Assembly (NCBI RefSeq): GCF_000772045.1
Contig: NZ_CP009754.1
Span: 7,006,001-7,070,000, forward strand
From: Streptomyces sp. CCM_MD2014
GTDB lineage: Bacteria; Actinomycetota; Actinomycetes; Streptomycetales; Streptomycetaceae
Length of the DNA stretch: 64,000 nucleotides
Direction of reading: 5' to 3'
Position numbers and translations under genes: made by a program. Positions 1 to 10,311 of the stretch are shown here, piece after piece; position 1 is the stretch's first letter; each line of letters begins with the position of its first letter. The notes below the pieces were generated by a model, which searched no databases, had not been told where the DNA came from, and saw nothing but the letters and a program-made list of their open reading frames with translations.

Positions 1-1
1 C

Positions 2-2047
2 CGCAACACCCTGCTGCGCGTCCAGCTCCCGCTGGCGCTGCCCACGGTGATGGCGGGCGTCAACCAGGTCATCATGCTCGGCCTGTCCATGGCCGCGATC
101 GCCGGCATGGTCGGCACCGGCGGCCTCGGCGGCGACGTCATGGAGTCCATCGGCCAGCTCAACGTCGGCCTCGGCGCCGAGGCCGGTCTCGCCATCGTCA
201 TCCTGGCGATCTACCTGGACCGCATGACCAGCGCGCTGGGCACGCACGTCTCCCCGCTGGGCCGCCGTGCCGCCGCCAAGGCACGCGCCGCCAAGGGCCT
301 GAAGATCTGGTCCTACCGCCCCCAGCCGCAGGTCGCCGTGATCGGCATCGTCGTCCTCGGCCTGGTGGCCGGCGGCATGGGCCTGTTCGGCGGCACCACC
401 GACGACACCGCCACCGCCGCCGGGGGCAAGAAGGTCGGGGAGGGCAAGAAGGTCTCCATCGGCTACATCCCCTGGGACGAGGGCGTCGCCTCCACCTACC
501 TGTGGAAGGAGATCCTGGAGCAGCGCGGCTTCGAGGTCGAGGCCAAGCAGTTCGAGGCCGGCCCGCTCTACACCGCGCTGGCCCAGGGCAACATCGACTT
601 CCAGACCGACTCGTGGCTGCCCACGACCCACGAGCAGTACTGGAAGAAGTACGGCAAGCAGCTCGAGGACCTCGGCTCCTGGTACGACCAGACCTCGCTG
701 GAACTGACCGTCCCGTCGTACATGAAGGACATCAACTCCCTCGAGGACCTCAAGGGCAAGGCCGACCTCTTCGGCGGCAAGATCACCGGCATCGAGCCCA
801 GCGCCGGCGAGATGAACCTGCTCAAGAGCAAGATCCTCAAGGAGTACGGTCTCGACGGCCAGTACAAGGTCGTCGACAGCTCCACGCCGGCGATGCTGGC
901 CGAGCTGAAGCGGGCCTACAGCAAGAAGGAACCGATCGTCGTCACCCTGTGGTCCCCGCACTGGGCGTACAACGACTACGACCTGAAGAAGCTGAAGGAC
1001 CCCAAGGGCGCCTGGGGCAAGGGCGACGGCGTGCACTCGCTGTCCCGCAAGGGCTTCTCGGACGACAACCCCGTCGTGGCCAAGTGGCTGAAGGACTTCT
1101 CCATGACGGAGAAGCAGCTCACCAGCCTCGAGGCCGAGATCAACAAGGCCGGCAAGGGGCAGCAGCAGGAGGCCGTCCGCACCTGGCTCAAGGCCAACCC
1201 GGGCATCGTCGACAAGCTCGCCCCGGTCGAGAACGGCTCCGGCGGCACCCCCGCCGAGGCCAAGCAGCCGCTCGACGTGGCCTGGTTCCCGTGGGAGGAG
1301 GACGTCGCCGTCACCTACCTGTGGAAGAACGTCCTCGAGCGCCGCGGCTACAAGATGAACCTGAAGCAGATGGACGTCGGCCCGGTCTACACCGGCCTGG
1401 CCTCCGGCGGCATCGACCTCAACTTCGACGCCTGGCTGCCGCACGCCCAGAGCAACTACTGGAACAAGCACAAGGACAACCTCGTCGACCTGGGCACCTG
1501 GTACGAGCCGACCTCCCTGGAGATCGCCGTCCCCTCGTACGTGAAGGACGTCAAGTCCCTCGCGGACCTCAAGGGCAAGGCCGACCTCTTCGACGGGAAG
1601 ATCATCGGCATCGAGCCCGGCACCGGACAGATGCAGCTGGTCAAGAATGACGTCATGCCGGCCTACGGCCTGGAGGACGAGTACAAGGTCGTCGACGGCT
1701 CCACGCCGGCCATGCTGGCCGAGCTCAAGCGCGCCCTCGCCAAGAAGGAGCCGGTCGCGGTCACCCTGTGGTCGCCGCACTGGGCCTACAGCGACTACGA
1801 CCTGACCAAGCTGAAGGACCCCAAGAAGGCCTTCGGCGAGGGCAACACGATCCGCACCATCTCCAGCAAGAAGTTCCCCGAGCAGTACCCGCAGCTCACG
1901 AAGTGGATCAAGAACTTCAAGATGAGCGAGGACGAGCTGGGCAGCCTGGAGGCCGAGATCAAGGACCGCGGTCAGGGCCACGAGGAGGAAGCCGTCGCGG
2001 CCTGGCTGAAGGAGCACCCGGACATGGTCGGCCGGATGACCCCGTAG
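2..2047 (+). CDS. Glycine betaine/proline-type ABC transporter: permease fused to two tandem substrate-binding domains (5' end outside window)
   Basis: Import of compatible solutes (glycine betaine/proline class) across the membrane. The open frame runs in from the left edge; 681 residues are visible. The first ~80 are the end of a ProW/OpuAB-type permease (LPLALPTVMAGVNQVIMLGL and following membrane segments). A separate hydrophobic segment near visible residues 110-131 probably places what follows outside the cell. Then come two OpuAC-type binding domains, about residues 148-413 and 421-681. Each repeats the same landmarks: PWDEG or PWEED with YLWK, a WLP motif, LWSPHWAY, and a C-terminal EAEI helix. 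The ATPase partner should lie to the left. A perfect-looking hairpin follows the stop. The duplicated binding domain is the odd feature; ligand identity is inferred from the family. Confidence 0.9.
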   Translation, partial: RNTLLRVQLPLALPTVMAGVNQVIMLGLSMAAIAGMVGTGGLGGDVMESIGQLNVGLGAEAGLAIVILAIYLDRMTSALGTHVSPLGRRAAAKARAAKGLKIWSYRPQPQVAVIGIVVLGLVAGGMGLFGGTTDDTATAAGGKKVGEGKKVSIGYIPWDEGVASTYLWKEILEQRGFEVEAKQFEAGPLYTALAQGNIDFQTDSWLPTTHEQYWKKYGKQLEDLGSWYDQTSLELTVPSYMKDINSLEDLKGKADLFGGKITGIEPSAGEMNLLKSKILKEYGLDGQYKVVDSSTPAMLAELKRAYSKKEPIVVTLWSPHWAYNDYDLKKLKDPKGAWGKGDGVHSLSRKGFSDDNPVVAKWLKDFSMTEKQLTSLEAEINKAGKGQQQEAVRTWLKANPGIVDKLAPVENGSGGTPAEAKQPLDVAWFPWEEDVAVTYLWKNVLERRGYKMNLKQMDVGPVYTGLASGGIDLNFDAWLPHAQSNYWNKHKDNLVDLGTWYEPTSLEIAVPSYVKDVKSLADLKGKADLFDGKIIGIEPGTGQMQLVKNDVMPAYGLEDEYKVVDGSTPAMLAELKRALAKKEPVAVTLWSPHWAYSDYDLTKLKDPKKAFGEGNTIRTISSKKFPEQYPQLTKWIKNFKMSEDELGSLEAEIKDRGQGHEEEAVAAWLKEHPDMVGRMTP

Positions 2048-2070
2048 CGGCGTCACTCCGTGTCGGTCAC

Positions 2071-2130
2071 CCCGAGGGGCGGGCCCGGCGGCGTCTCCCG
2101 CGAGGCGCACCGCCGGACCCGCCCCTCGGG
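2071..2130. terminator. Hairpin terminator after the betaine transporter gene
   Basis: Inverted repeat with 21-base arms (2071-2091 and 2110-2130) and one mismatch, starting 23 bases after the stop. There is no clear T-run, which is usual for Streptomyces. The arms begin CCCGAGGGGCGGG and end CCCGCCCCTCGGG. Confidence 0.75.
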
Positions 2131-2448
2131 TCGTTCGCGGTCCGGACACGGTAGGGATTCGGCCAACCACGGAGCGCCAAGCCCCGGCCTGAGCAGGGCC
2201 GCGCCGGGACGGGAGGGGCAGGCGGGAACACGAAAGGCCGCCCACGCCTTGAACCGGTAGGGTGCGCGGACCGGTCCGCGGGTGGCGAGAACTGTGAGGT
2301 CGCGGCCACCGCACCGTGACATCGATGTGACGGCCGCATGAAACGGTTTGCCGAACATGCGTAGGGTGCAGAGAACCCATCAGGGGAACGGCACCCCGCG
2401 CGGGGCACGTCGACGGCACGAGGACGGGTGAAGGAGGGAGCCGGAGCG
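2131..2448 (+). promoter_or_regulatory. Non-coding gap with a promoter for the XRE/cupin regulator
   Basis: No credible gene in this stretch. A promoter-like pair TGAAAC (2339-2344), 17-base spacer, TAGGGT (2362-2367) points at the downstream regulator, giving a 5' leader of about 75 bases. A second TAGGGT at 2258-2263 lacks a convincing -35. The ribosome-binding sequence AAGGAGG lies at 2431-2437, 11 bases before ATG 2449. Confidence 0.5.
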
Positions 2449-3018
2449 ATGGGCGACCACAAAGATCAGCACCTCCGGGTGGGCGCGGCCGTACGGCGGC
2501 GGCGCCGTGACCTCGAACTCACCCTCGCCGTGGTGTCCGAGCGCAGCGGCCTGTCCGTGCCCTTCCTGAGCCAGATCGAGAACGACCGGGCGCGGCCCAG
2601 CCAGACGTCACTGGAGAAGGTGGCCGACGCCCTGCGCACCACCGCCGTGGAACTGCTCGCCGCGGCGGACCCCGCGTGCAGCGTCGACGTGGTCCGCGCC
2701 GAGGACCCCGACCCCGACCTGGCACCCAAGGTCCGCTCGCTGGTGCGCGGACACCACCAGATGCACGCCTCCGAGTACACCGGCGACCACGACGCCGGCC
2801 GGGAACTGCAGTACCGCAACGACCAGTTGATGTTCGTCGCCGAGGGTGCCGTGGAGATCGAGGCCGAGGGGCGCGCCTACCGGCTCGGACGGGGCGACAC
2901 GCTGTACCTCACCGGCGGGGTGCGGCACCGCTGGCGGGCCACGGTGCCCGACACCCGGCTGATCGTCGTAGCCGTCGCCGAGCACATCGAGGCGGTCCGG
3001 GAAGGCCCCCGCAGGTGA
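2449..3018 (+). CDS. XRE-family transcriptional regulator with C-terminal cupin domain
   Basis: 189-residue cytoplasmic DNA-binding protein. Residues ~10-65 form a helix-turn-helix of the XRE type (VGAAVRRRRRDLELTLAVVS, then SGLSVPFLSQIENDRARPS). Residues ~105-175 form a cupin barrel (ELQYRNDQLMFVAEGAVEIE, YRLGRGDTLYL, RHRWRA). This layout is that of small-molecule-responsive repressors of amino-acid or polyamine catabolism (PuuR/SutR-like); the ligand here is unknown. ATG 2449 is chosen over GTG 2428 because the latter overlaps the Shine-Dalgarno AAGGAGG. The next gene begins 4 bases after the stop, so the two are probably cotranscribed. Confidence 0.85.
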   Translation: MGDHKDQHLRVGAAVRRRRRDLELTLAVVSERSGLSVPFLSQIENDRARPSQTSLEKVADALRTTAVELLAAADPACSVDVVRAEDPDPDLAPKVRSLVRGHHQMHASEYTGDHDAGRELQYRNDQLMFVAEGAVEIEAEGRAYRLGRGDTLYLTGGVRHRWRATVPDTRLIVVAVAEHIEAVREGPRR

Positions 3019-3674
3019 GGGCGTGCGCGTGAGGGTCGTCTCCCTGGTGCCCTCGCTGACCGAGGCGGTGGCCCGCACCGTCCCCGGGGCGCTGGTGGGC
3101 GCCACCGACTGGTGCACGCACCCGGCCGGCCTGGACGTCGCACGCGTCGGCGGCACCAAGAACCCGAAGACCGACCGGATCCTCTCCCTCGCCCCCGACC
3201 TGGTGATCGCCAACGAGGAGGAGAACCGCGCCCCCGACGTCGACGCCCTGCGCGCCGGAGGCGTCGAGGTGCTGGTGACCGAGGTGCGCACCGTCCCGCA
3301 GGCCTTCACCGAACTGGAGCGGACGCTCACCGCCTGCGGGGCGCCCTCCCGGCCCCGCTGGCTCGACGAGGCGGAGGCCGCCTGGGCGGACCCATCCGTC
3401 GCCGAGCGGCGTGCCACGGCCGTCGTACCGATCTGGCGCAGGCCCTGGATGGTGCTGGGCCGCGACACCTTCGCCGGGGACGTCCTGGCCCGCCTGGGCG
3501 TCGACCACCTGTACGCCACGCACGCCGAGCGCTACCCGAAGGTTCCGGTGGACGAACTGCGGGCGGCCCGCCCGGACGTCGTGGTCCTGCCGGACGAGCC
3601 GTACCGCTTCACCGCCGACGACGGACCGGAGGCCTTCCCCGGCCTGCCCTGCGCCCTCGTCGACGGGCGGTACC

Positions 3675-4847
<1,173 letters not shown>

Positions 4848-4895
4848 GGCTCCACCGTCCCGGCCGGCGAAAGCCCTGACCAGGGACCATGTCTC

Positions 4896-4907
4896 TATGA
4901 GGGCATA
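4896..4907. promoter_or_regulatory. Candidate LysR-type operator between the transporter and its divergent regulator
   Basis: TATG-AGGG-CATA is a short dyad in the 70-base divergent gap, 11 bases before the regulator ATG. Position and symmetry fit LysR-family control of a divergently transcribed target. Confidence 0.35.
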
Positions 4908-4917
4908 AGCTGGGGTT

Positions 4918-5892
4918 ATGAGCAGGGGTGCGGACAGTGGTGCGGGCGGCGGCACGGGTGGCGCCGGGGACGGGCAGGGCGGCCGGGGGCGGTCCGCGGC
5001 GGGCTCGCTGGCGCACCGGGTGCCGGACCTCGGGGCGCTGGAGCTGTTGCTGGCGGTGGCCCGCCTGGGCAGCCTCGGCGGGGCCGCGCGCGAACTGGGC
5101 ATCACCCAGCCGGCCGCGAGCAGCCGCATCCGCTCGATGGAACGGCAGTTGGGCGTCGCCCTGGTGGACCGCTCGCCACGCGGTTCCCGGCTCACCGACG
5201 CGGGTGCCCTGGTCACGGACTGGGCGCGGCGGATCGTCGAGGCCGCGGAGGCGTTCGACGCGGGTGCGCAGGCGCTGCGGGACCGGCGGGACTCGCGGCT
5301 GCGGGTCGCGGCGAGCATGACGATCGCCGAGTACCTGCTGCCGGGCTGGCTGGTCGCGCTGCGCGCCCAGTTGCCGGACACCGCGGTGTCGCTGCTCGCG
5401 GGCAACTCGGCGGCGGTCGCCGAGCGTCTGCTGGCCGACGACGCCGACCTCGGCTTCGTGGAGGGGGTGAGCGTGCCGACGGGCCTCGACTCCGCGGTCA
5501 TCGGTCACGACCGGCTCATCGTCGTGACCGCGCCGGGCCACCCCTGGGCCCGCCGCAGGCGCCCACTGGCGGCCGCGGAGCTGGCGTCGACCCCCCTGAT
5601 CCTGCGGGAGAAGGGCTCGGGCACCCGGCAGGTCCTGGACGCGGCGCTGGGCGGTCTGGCCCGCCCCCTGATCGAGCTGTCGTCGACCACGGCGGTGAAG
5701 GCGGCCGCGGTCGGCGGCGCCGGACCCTCCGTCCTCAGCGAACTCGCCGTCGGCGAGGAGCTGACCACCCGGCGCCTGGTGAGCGTCCCCGTGGCGGACG
5801 TCGTCCTGGCCCGCGACCTGCGAGCGGTCTGGCCCACGGGCCACCGCCCCACGGGCCCGGCCCGCCGACTCCTCTCCCTGACCCGGGCGTAG
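4918..5892 (+). CDS. LysR-family transcriptional regulator
   Basis: 324 residues. A Gly/Ala-rich N-terminal tail of ~35 residues precedes the winged helix-turn-helix (ALELLLAVARLGSLGGAARE, then ITQPAASSRIRSMERQLGV, ending SRGSRLTDAG-like wing). Residues ~130-320 form the periplasmic-binding-like effector domain (LRVAASMTIAEYLLPGWLVA onward). Divergent orientation to the TDT transporter makes that transporter the likely target. There is no clear Shine-Dalgarno, so the transcript may be leaderless or nearly so. The effector is unknown. Confidence 0.88.
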   Translation: MSRGADSGAGGGTGGAGDGQGGRGRSAAGSLAHRVPDLGALELLLAVARLGSLGGAARELGITQPAASSRIRSMERQLGVALVDRSPRGSRLTDAGALVTDWARRIVEAAEAFDAGAQALRDRRDSRLRVAASMTIAEYLLPGWLVALRAQLPDTAVSLLAGNSAAVAERLLADDADLGFVEGVSVPTGLDSAVIGHDRLIVVTAPGHPWARRRRPLAAAELASTPLILREKGSGTRQVLDAALGGLARPLIELSSTTAVKAAAVGGAGPSVLSELAVGEELTTRRLVSVPVADVVLARDLRAVWPTGHRPTGPARRLLSLTRA

Positions 5893-5938
5893 ACGCGCCG
5901 CTCCGCCCGGTGCGCCGGGCATGCCGGCGCGAGCCGCC

Positions 5939-6631
5939 TCAGCCCGCCCGTGCCGCGTCCACGAGGGCTCTCATGACGCGGTCGTCGTCGCCCATCTCGG
6001 GGTGCCACTGGACGCCGAGGACCCAGCCGGGGGCGGCCGGCAGTTCCAGGGCCTCCACGGTGCCGTCCGCGGCGTGGGCCGAGGCGAGCAGGCCCGTGCC
6101 GAGCCGGTCGACCGCCTGGTGGTGATACGTGGGGACGAACGTCTCCTCGGGCACCACACCCGCGTACAGCGTTCCCGGCACCGGCTTGACCGGATGGCCG
6201 CCGAACACGCCCACCACTTCGGCGTGCCCCTCGATGTGCTGGACCAGGGTGCCGCCCAGGGCGACGTTGAGCAGCTGCATGCCCCGGCAGACGCCCAGCA
6301 GCGGGACGTGTGCGGCCAGGGCCGCCTCGATGAGAGCCAGCTCCCAGGTGTCCCTGGCCCGGGCGGGAGGGCCGGTGCGCGGGCCGGGCTCGGCTCCGTA
6401 GCGGACCGGCTCCACGTCCGGGCCGCCCGCGATCACCAGGCCGTCGACGCGGGCGACGGCCGCGGCGGCGTGCTCGGGCTCGTCGGGCGGGAGCATCGCG
6501 GCCAGACCGCCCGCCCGCCGCACCAGCCGCGGGTACCCGGCGGGCAACAGCGCCGCCTCCAGCTCCCACACGCCCCAGCGCGCCCCGGACTCCAGATACG
6601 TGCTGACACCGATCAGCGGCCTGTCCGCCAT
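5939..6631 (-). CDS. Gamma-glutamyl-GABA hydrolase-like class I amidotransferase (PuuD / peptidase C26 family)
   Basis: 230 residues, cytosolic. Predicted to hydrolyse gamma-glutamyl amides, releasing glutamate. Nucleophile Cys115 sits in GVCRGMQLLN, and His210/Glu212 in GVQWHPE complete the triad; VDGLVIAGGPDVEP is also typical. ATG 6631 is preceded by GGAGGG at about five bases. It lies next to a GntR regulator and a glutamine-synthetase-like ligase. In the Puu pathway the ligase puts gamma-glutamate on an amine and this hydrolase removes it after oxidation. The same job is inferred here, with substrate amine uncertain (ethanolamine or a polyamine). Confidence 0.85.
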   Translation of the reverse strand: MADRPLIGVSTYLESGARWGVWELEAALLPAGYPRLVRRAGGLAAMLPPDEPEHAAAAVARVDGLVIAGGPDVEPVRYGAEPGPRTGPPARARDTWELALIEAALAAHVPLLGVCRGMQLLNVALGGTLVQHIEGHAEVVGVFGGHPVKPVPGTLYAGVVPEETFVPTYHHQAVDRLGTGLLASAHAADGTVEALELPAAPGWVLGVQWHPEMGDDDRVMRALVDAARAG

Positions 6632-6667
6632 CCACCCTCCAGAAGATCGGACCAGGTAATGGGCTGC

Positions 6668-6695
6668 GTCCACACCTTTGACGTCCACACCTTTG
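6668..6695. repeat. 13-base direct repeat, two copies, upstream of the PuuD-like gene
   Basis: GTCCACACCTTTG occurs at 6668-6680 and 6683-6695, a 15-base period. On the minus strand each copy reads CAAAGGTG, matching one half of the dyad upstream of the glnA4-type gene (7489-7495), so these may be regulator binding sites. Confidence 0.5.
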
Positions 6696-6722
6696 CCGCA
6701 GCGCGCCGCCACGGCAAGGCGT

Positions 6723-7433
6723 TCACGTCAGAAACCCGCGCAGCAGCGCCGCCGTCCCCGCACAGTGCTCCCGGGCGATCTCCCGCGCCCCGTCCGCGTC
6801 CCCGTCGAGCACCGCCTCCACCAGCGCGCCGTGCTGACGCTGGGAGTGCTCCAGGTTGCGCACCAGCAGCGGGATGCAGTCCAGCAGGTCGTTGAGGGTG
6901 GCGCGGACCGCCGCGTACTGCGCCGCCAGGGCAGGTGAGCCGCACAGCTCCGCGAGGGTGAGGTGCAGCATCGTGTCCAGCCGCCGGTACTGCGCAAGCG
7001 GTGCCTCGCGCGTCCCGGCCAGCGCCTCCCGCAACCGGTCCGCCTGCGCGTCCGTCAGCCCGTGCGCCGCGCACAGCCCGGCCGCGCCCACCTCCAGCAC
7101 CTCCCGGAACCGCAGCACGTCCTCGATGTCCACCCCGGTCACCCGGCGCCGCAGCTCGTCCTCGCCGGCCGCGTCCGCCCGCGGCAGCACGAACGTTCCG
7201 CCGTAGCGCCCCCGCCGTGCCTCCACCAGCCCCTGGTCCTGGAGCACCCGCAGCACCTCGCGCAGCGTCACCCGGCTGACCCCCAGCCGCTCCGCCAGCT
7301 CCCGCTCGGCCGGCAGCCGCTCGCCCCCCGCCACCAGGCCCAGCCGCACGACCTGGAGGATCTGCTCCAGCGCCTCCTCGAAGCCGTTCCCGGCCCGCAC
7401 CGGCCGCAGCACCGGCGCCAGCCGGTCCGTCAC
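6723..7433 (-). CDS. GntR/FadR-family transcriptional regulator
   Basis: 236 residues. N-terminal winged helix-turn-helix at about residues 20-85 (LRLGLVAGGERLPAERELAE is the canonical GntR signature, followed by RLGVSRVTLREVLRVLQDQG). The C-terminal all-helical FCD effector domain includes DVLRFREVLEVGAAGLCA and LHLTLAELCGS, with His residues that usually bind a metal. GTG 7433 is chosen because GGGAGGGGCGGGAG precedes it and the family motif follows closely. It sits between the PuuD-like hydrolase (same strand, downstream) and the divergent glnA4-type operon, so it probably regulates both. Confidence 0.87.
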   Translation of the reverse strand: MTDRLAPVLRPVRAGNGFEEALEQILQVVRLGLVAGGERLPAERELAERLGVSRVTLREVLRVLQDQGLVEARRGRYGGTFVLPRADAAGEDELRRRVTGVDIEDVLRFREVLEVGAAGLCAAHGLTDAQADRLREALAGTREAPLAQYRRLDTMLHLTLAELCGSPALAAQYAAVRATLNDLLDCIPLLVRNLEHSQRQHGALVEAVLDGDADGAREIAREHCAGTAALLRGFLT

Positions 7434-7490
7434 GCTCCCGCCCCTCCCGCCGGATTCCTCCCGCACGCGGCCGCGCCCCCTTCCCAACCA

Positions 7491-7510
7491 AAGGTTCCCG
7501 GCAATACCTT
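7491..7510. promoter_or_regulatory. Candidate GntR operator in the divergent gap
   Basis: Dyad AAGGT-N10-ACCTT, 31 bases before the GTG of the ligase gene. The extended half CAAAGGT (7489-7495) recurs twice upstream of the PuuD-like gene. GntR/FadR regulators bind such dyads. Confidence 0.5.
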
Positions 7511-7540
7511 ATGGCTCCCGGCCAGAAGGAGGCTCTCCCC

Positions 7541-8899
7541 GTGGCAGACCGCACACCCCCGCTCGGGGTCGAGGAACTGCACGCCCTCGTCGCCGCCGGT
7601 GACATCGACACCGTCGTCCTGGCCTTCCCCGACATGCAGGGCCGCCTCCAGGGCAAGCGGTTCGCCGCCCGCTTCTTCCTCGACGAGGTCCTGGCCCACG
7701 GCACCGAGGGCTGCAACTACCTCCTCGCCGTCGACGCCGACATGAACACCGTCGACGGCTACGCCATGTCCTCCTGGGACCGCGGCTACGGCGACTTCGC
7801 CATGCACGCCGACCCCGCCACCCTGCGCCGGCTGCCCTGGAACGAGGGCACCGCGATGGCCGTCGCCGACCTCGCCTGGGAGGACGGCTCCCCGGTGCTC
7901 GCCGCGCCCCGCCAGATCCTGCGCCGCCAGCTGGAACGGCTCGCGGAACACGGATACACCGCACAGGTCGGCACCGAGCTGGAGTTCATCGTCTTCCGGG
8001 ACACCTACGAACACGCCTGGGACGCGAACTACCGCGGCCTGACCCCGGCCAACCAGTACAACGTCGACTACTCCGTCCTCGGCACCGGCCGCGTCGAACC
8101 CCTGCTGCGCCGCATCCGCAACGAGATGGCCGGCGCCGGCCTCACCGTCGAGTCCGCCAAGGGCGAGTGCAACCCCGGCCAGCACGAGATCGCCTTCCGC
8201 TACGACGAGGCCCTGGTCACCTGCGACCAGCACGCCGTCTACAAGACCGGCGCCAAGGAGATCGCCGCCCAGGAGGGCATGTCCCTCACCTTCATGGCCA
8301 AGTACAACGAGCGCGAGGGCAACTCCTGCCACATCCACCTCTCGCTCGCCGACGCCGACGGCCGCAACGCGATGGCCGACGGATCCGGCATGTCCGAGGT
8401 CATGCGGCACTTCCTCGCCGGGCAACTGGTGGCGCTGCGCGAGTTCTCCCTGCTCTACGCCCCGCACATCAACTCCTACAAGCGCTTCCAGCCCGGCTCC
8501 TTCGCCCCCACCGCCGTCGCCTGGGGCCACGACAACCGCACCTGCGCCCTGCGCGTCGTCGGCCACGGCCGCTCGCTGCGCTTCGAGAACCGCCTGCCCG
8601 GCGGCGACGTCAACCCGTACCTCGCGGTGGCCGGCATGGTCGCGGCGGGACTGCACGGCATCGAACAGGGGCTGGAACCGCCCGAGCCCTGCCCCGGCAA
8701 CGCCTACGCCGCCGACTTCGCACACGTCCCCACCACCCTGCGCGAGGCCGCCGAACTCTGGGAGAACAGCACCCTCGCCAAGGCCGCCTTCGGGGACGAG
8801 GTCGTCGCCCACTACCGCAACATGGCGCGCGTCGAACTGGACGCGTTCGACGCCGCCGTCACCGACTGGGAACTGCGCCGCTCCTTCGAACGCATGTGA
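7541..8899 (+). CDS. glnA4: Glutamine-synthetase-like gamma-glutamyl amine ligase (GlnA4 type)
   Basis: 452 residues. ATP-dependent ligation of glutamate to an amine. Established: the S. coelicolor GlnA4 found in this gene context has been characterised as a gamma-glutamylethanolamide synthetase rather than a true glutamine synthetase. Family motifs are intact: GTELEFIVF and ESAKGECNPGQHEIAF for metal/glutamate binding, NSCHIHLSL, and RFENRLPGGDVNPYLAVAGM near the C-terminus. The start is GTG 7541, since AGAAGGAGG at 7525-7533 would lie inside the longer frame from ATG 7511. It is first in a three-gene operon coupled to an aldehyde dehydrogenase and an SDR, and divergent from the GntR regulator. 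Substrate assignment rests on synteny and family. Confidence 0.88.
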   Translation: MADRTPPLGVEELHALVAAGDIDTVVLAFPDMQGRLQGKRFAARFFLDEVLAHGTEGCNYLLAVDADMNTVDGYAMSSWDRGYGDFAMHADPATLRRLPWNEGTAMAVADLAWEDGSPVLAAPRQILRRQLERLAEHGYTAQVGTELEFIVFRDTYEHAWDANYRGLTPANQYNVDYSVLGTGRVEPLLRRIRNEMAGAGLTVESAKGECNPGQHEIAFRYDEALVTCDQHAVYKTGAKEIAAQEGMSLTFMAKYNEREGNSCHIHLSLADADGRNAMADGSGMSEVMRHFLAGQLVALREFSLLYAPHINSYKRFQPGSFAPTAVAWGHDNRTCALRVVGHGRSLRFENRLPGGDVNPYLAVAGMVAAGLHGIEQGLEPPEPCPGNAYAADFAHVPTTLREAAELWENSTLAKAAFGDEVVAHYRNMARVELDAFDAAVTDWELRRSFERM

Positions 8900-8907
8900 G
8901 GCACCGG

Positions 8908-10311
8908 TTGTCCGAGGAACTCCCCGACGAACTGCGGGTACTGAACCCCGCCACCGAAGAGGTCGTCGCCACCGTCCCCGCCGCCACCGCGGCCGACGTG
9001 GACGCCGCCGTCACCCGCGCCGCCCGGGCCCAGACCGCCTGGGCCGCCCTCGCCCCCGGCGGCCGGGCCCGGCTGCTGCGCCGCTTCGCCGCCGGCGTCG
9101 ACGCGCACCTGGAGGAGCTGGCCCGCCTGGAGGTCCGCGAGGCCGGGCACCTCCTCGGCAACGCCCGTTGGGAGGCCGGCAACGTCCGCGACCTGCTCGA
9201 CTACGCCGCCGGGGGAGTGGAGCGGCTCACCGGACGCCAGATCCCGGTCGCCGGCGGCCTGGACGTCACGCTCCTCGAACCACTCGGCGTCGTCGGCGTC
9301 ATCGCCCCCTGGAACTTCCCGATGCCGATCGCGGCCTGGGCCACGGCACCGGCGCTCGCGGCGGGCAACGCCGTCCTCCTCAAGCCGGCCGAGACGACCC
9401 CGCTCACCGCGCTGCGCCTGGCCGAGATCGCCCTGGCGGCGGGCCTTCCCGAGGGTCTGTTCCAGGTGCTGCCCGGGCACGGGCCGGTCGCGGGCGACGC
9501 GCTCGTCGAGCACCCGGGCGTCGCCAAGATCGTCTTCACCGGGTCCACGGCCGTGGGCCGGCGGGTGGCCGCCAAGGGCGCCGCCCTCCTCAAGCCCGTC
9601 ACCCTCGAACTCGGCGGCAAGAGCCCCAACATCGTCTTCGCCGACGCCGACATCGAGGCCGCCGCGGCCGCCACACCCATGTCCTTCCTGGACAACGCGG
9701 GCCAGGACTGCTGCGCCCGCACCCGCATCCTCGTCCAGCGGTCCGTGTACGACCGCTTCCTCGCCCTGCTCGCCCCCGCGATCGAGGCCGTCCGCGTCGG
9801 CGACCCGGCCGACGAGACCACAGAGATGGGCCCGCTGATCTCCCGCGCCCAGCTCGACCGCGTCCGCTCCCACGTCCCCGAGGGCGCCGACGGCATCCGC
9901 GGCAAGGCACCCGAGGGCGGCCCCGGCTTCTGGTTCCCGCCGACCGTCCTCACCGGAGTCGACGCGCAGGCGCGCGTGGCCGTCGAGGAGGTCTTCGGGC
10001 CCGTCGCCGTCGTCCTGCCCTTCGAGGACGAGGCCGACGCGATCCGCCTGGCCAACGCCACCGACTACGGCCTGTCCGGCTCGCTGTGGACCCGGGACGT
10101 CGGCCGCGCCCTGCGCGTGTCGGGCGCGGTGCGCGCCGGGAACCTGTCCGTCAACTCCCACGCCAGCGTCCGCTACTGGACGCCCTTCGGCGGCTTCAAG
10201 CAGTCCGGTCTCGGCCGCGAGCTGGGCCCGGACGCGCTGACCGCGTTCACCGAGACCAAGAACGTCTTCATCAGCACCACCTCGTCGAGCACGGAGGACC
10301 CCGCACAGTGA
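8908..10311 (+). CDS. Aldehyde dehydrogenase, NAD(P)-dependent
   Basis: 467 residues. Oxidises an aldehyde to the acid, probably the gamma-glutamylated aldehyde made after the ligase step. Catalytic Cys268 is in GQDCCARTR, general-base Glu234 in TLELGGKSP, the Rossmann motif FTGSTAVG precedes them, and PWNFPM is conserved. TTG 8908 is preferred (GAGG about six bases upstream). GTG 8896 is in frame and overlaps the ligase stop as GTGA, so either start implies translational coupling. The next gene also overlaps by GTGA. Confidence 0.88.
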   Translation: MSEELPDELRVLNPATEEVVATVPAATAADVDAAVTRAARAQTAWAALAPGGRARLLRRFAAGVDAHLEELARLEVREAGHLLGNARWEAGNVRDLLDYAAGGVERLTGRQIPVAGGLDVTLLEPLGVVGVIAPWNFPMPIAAWATAPALAAGNAVLLKPAETTPLTALRLAEIALAAGLPEGLFQVLPGHGPVAGDALVEHPGVAKIVFTGSTAVGRRVAAKGAALLKPVTLELGGKSPNIVFADADIEAAAAATPMSFLDNAGQDCCARTRILVQRSVYDRFLALLAPAIEAVRVGDPADETTEMGPLISRAQLDRVRSHVPEGADGIRGKAPEGGPGFWFPPTVLTGVDAQARVAVEEVFGPVAVVLPFEDEADAIRLANATDYGLSGSLWTRDVGRALRVSGAVRAGNLSVNSHASVRYWTPFGGFKQSGLGRELGPDALTAFTETKNVFISTTSSSTEDPAQ

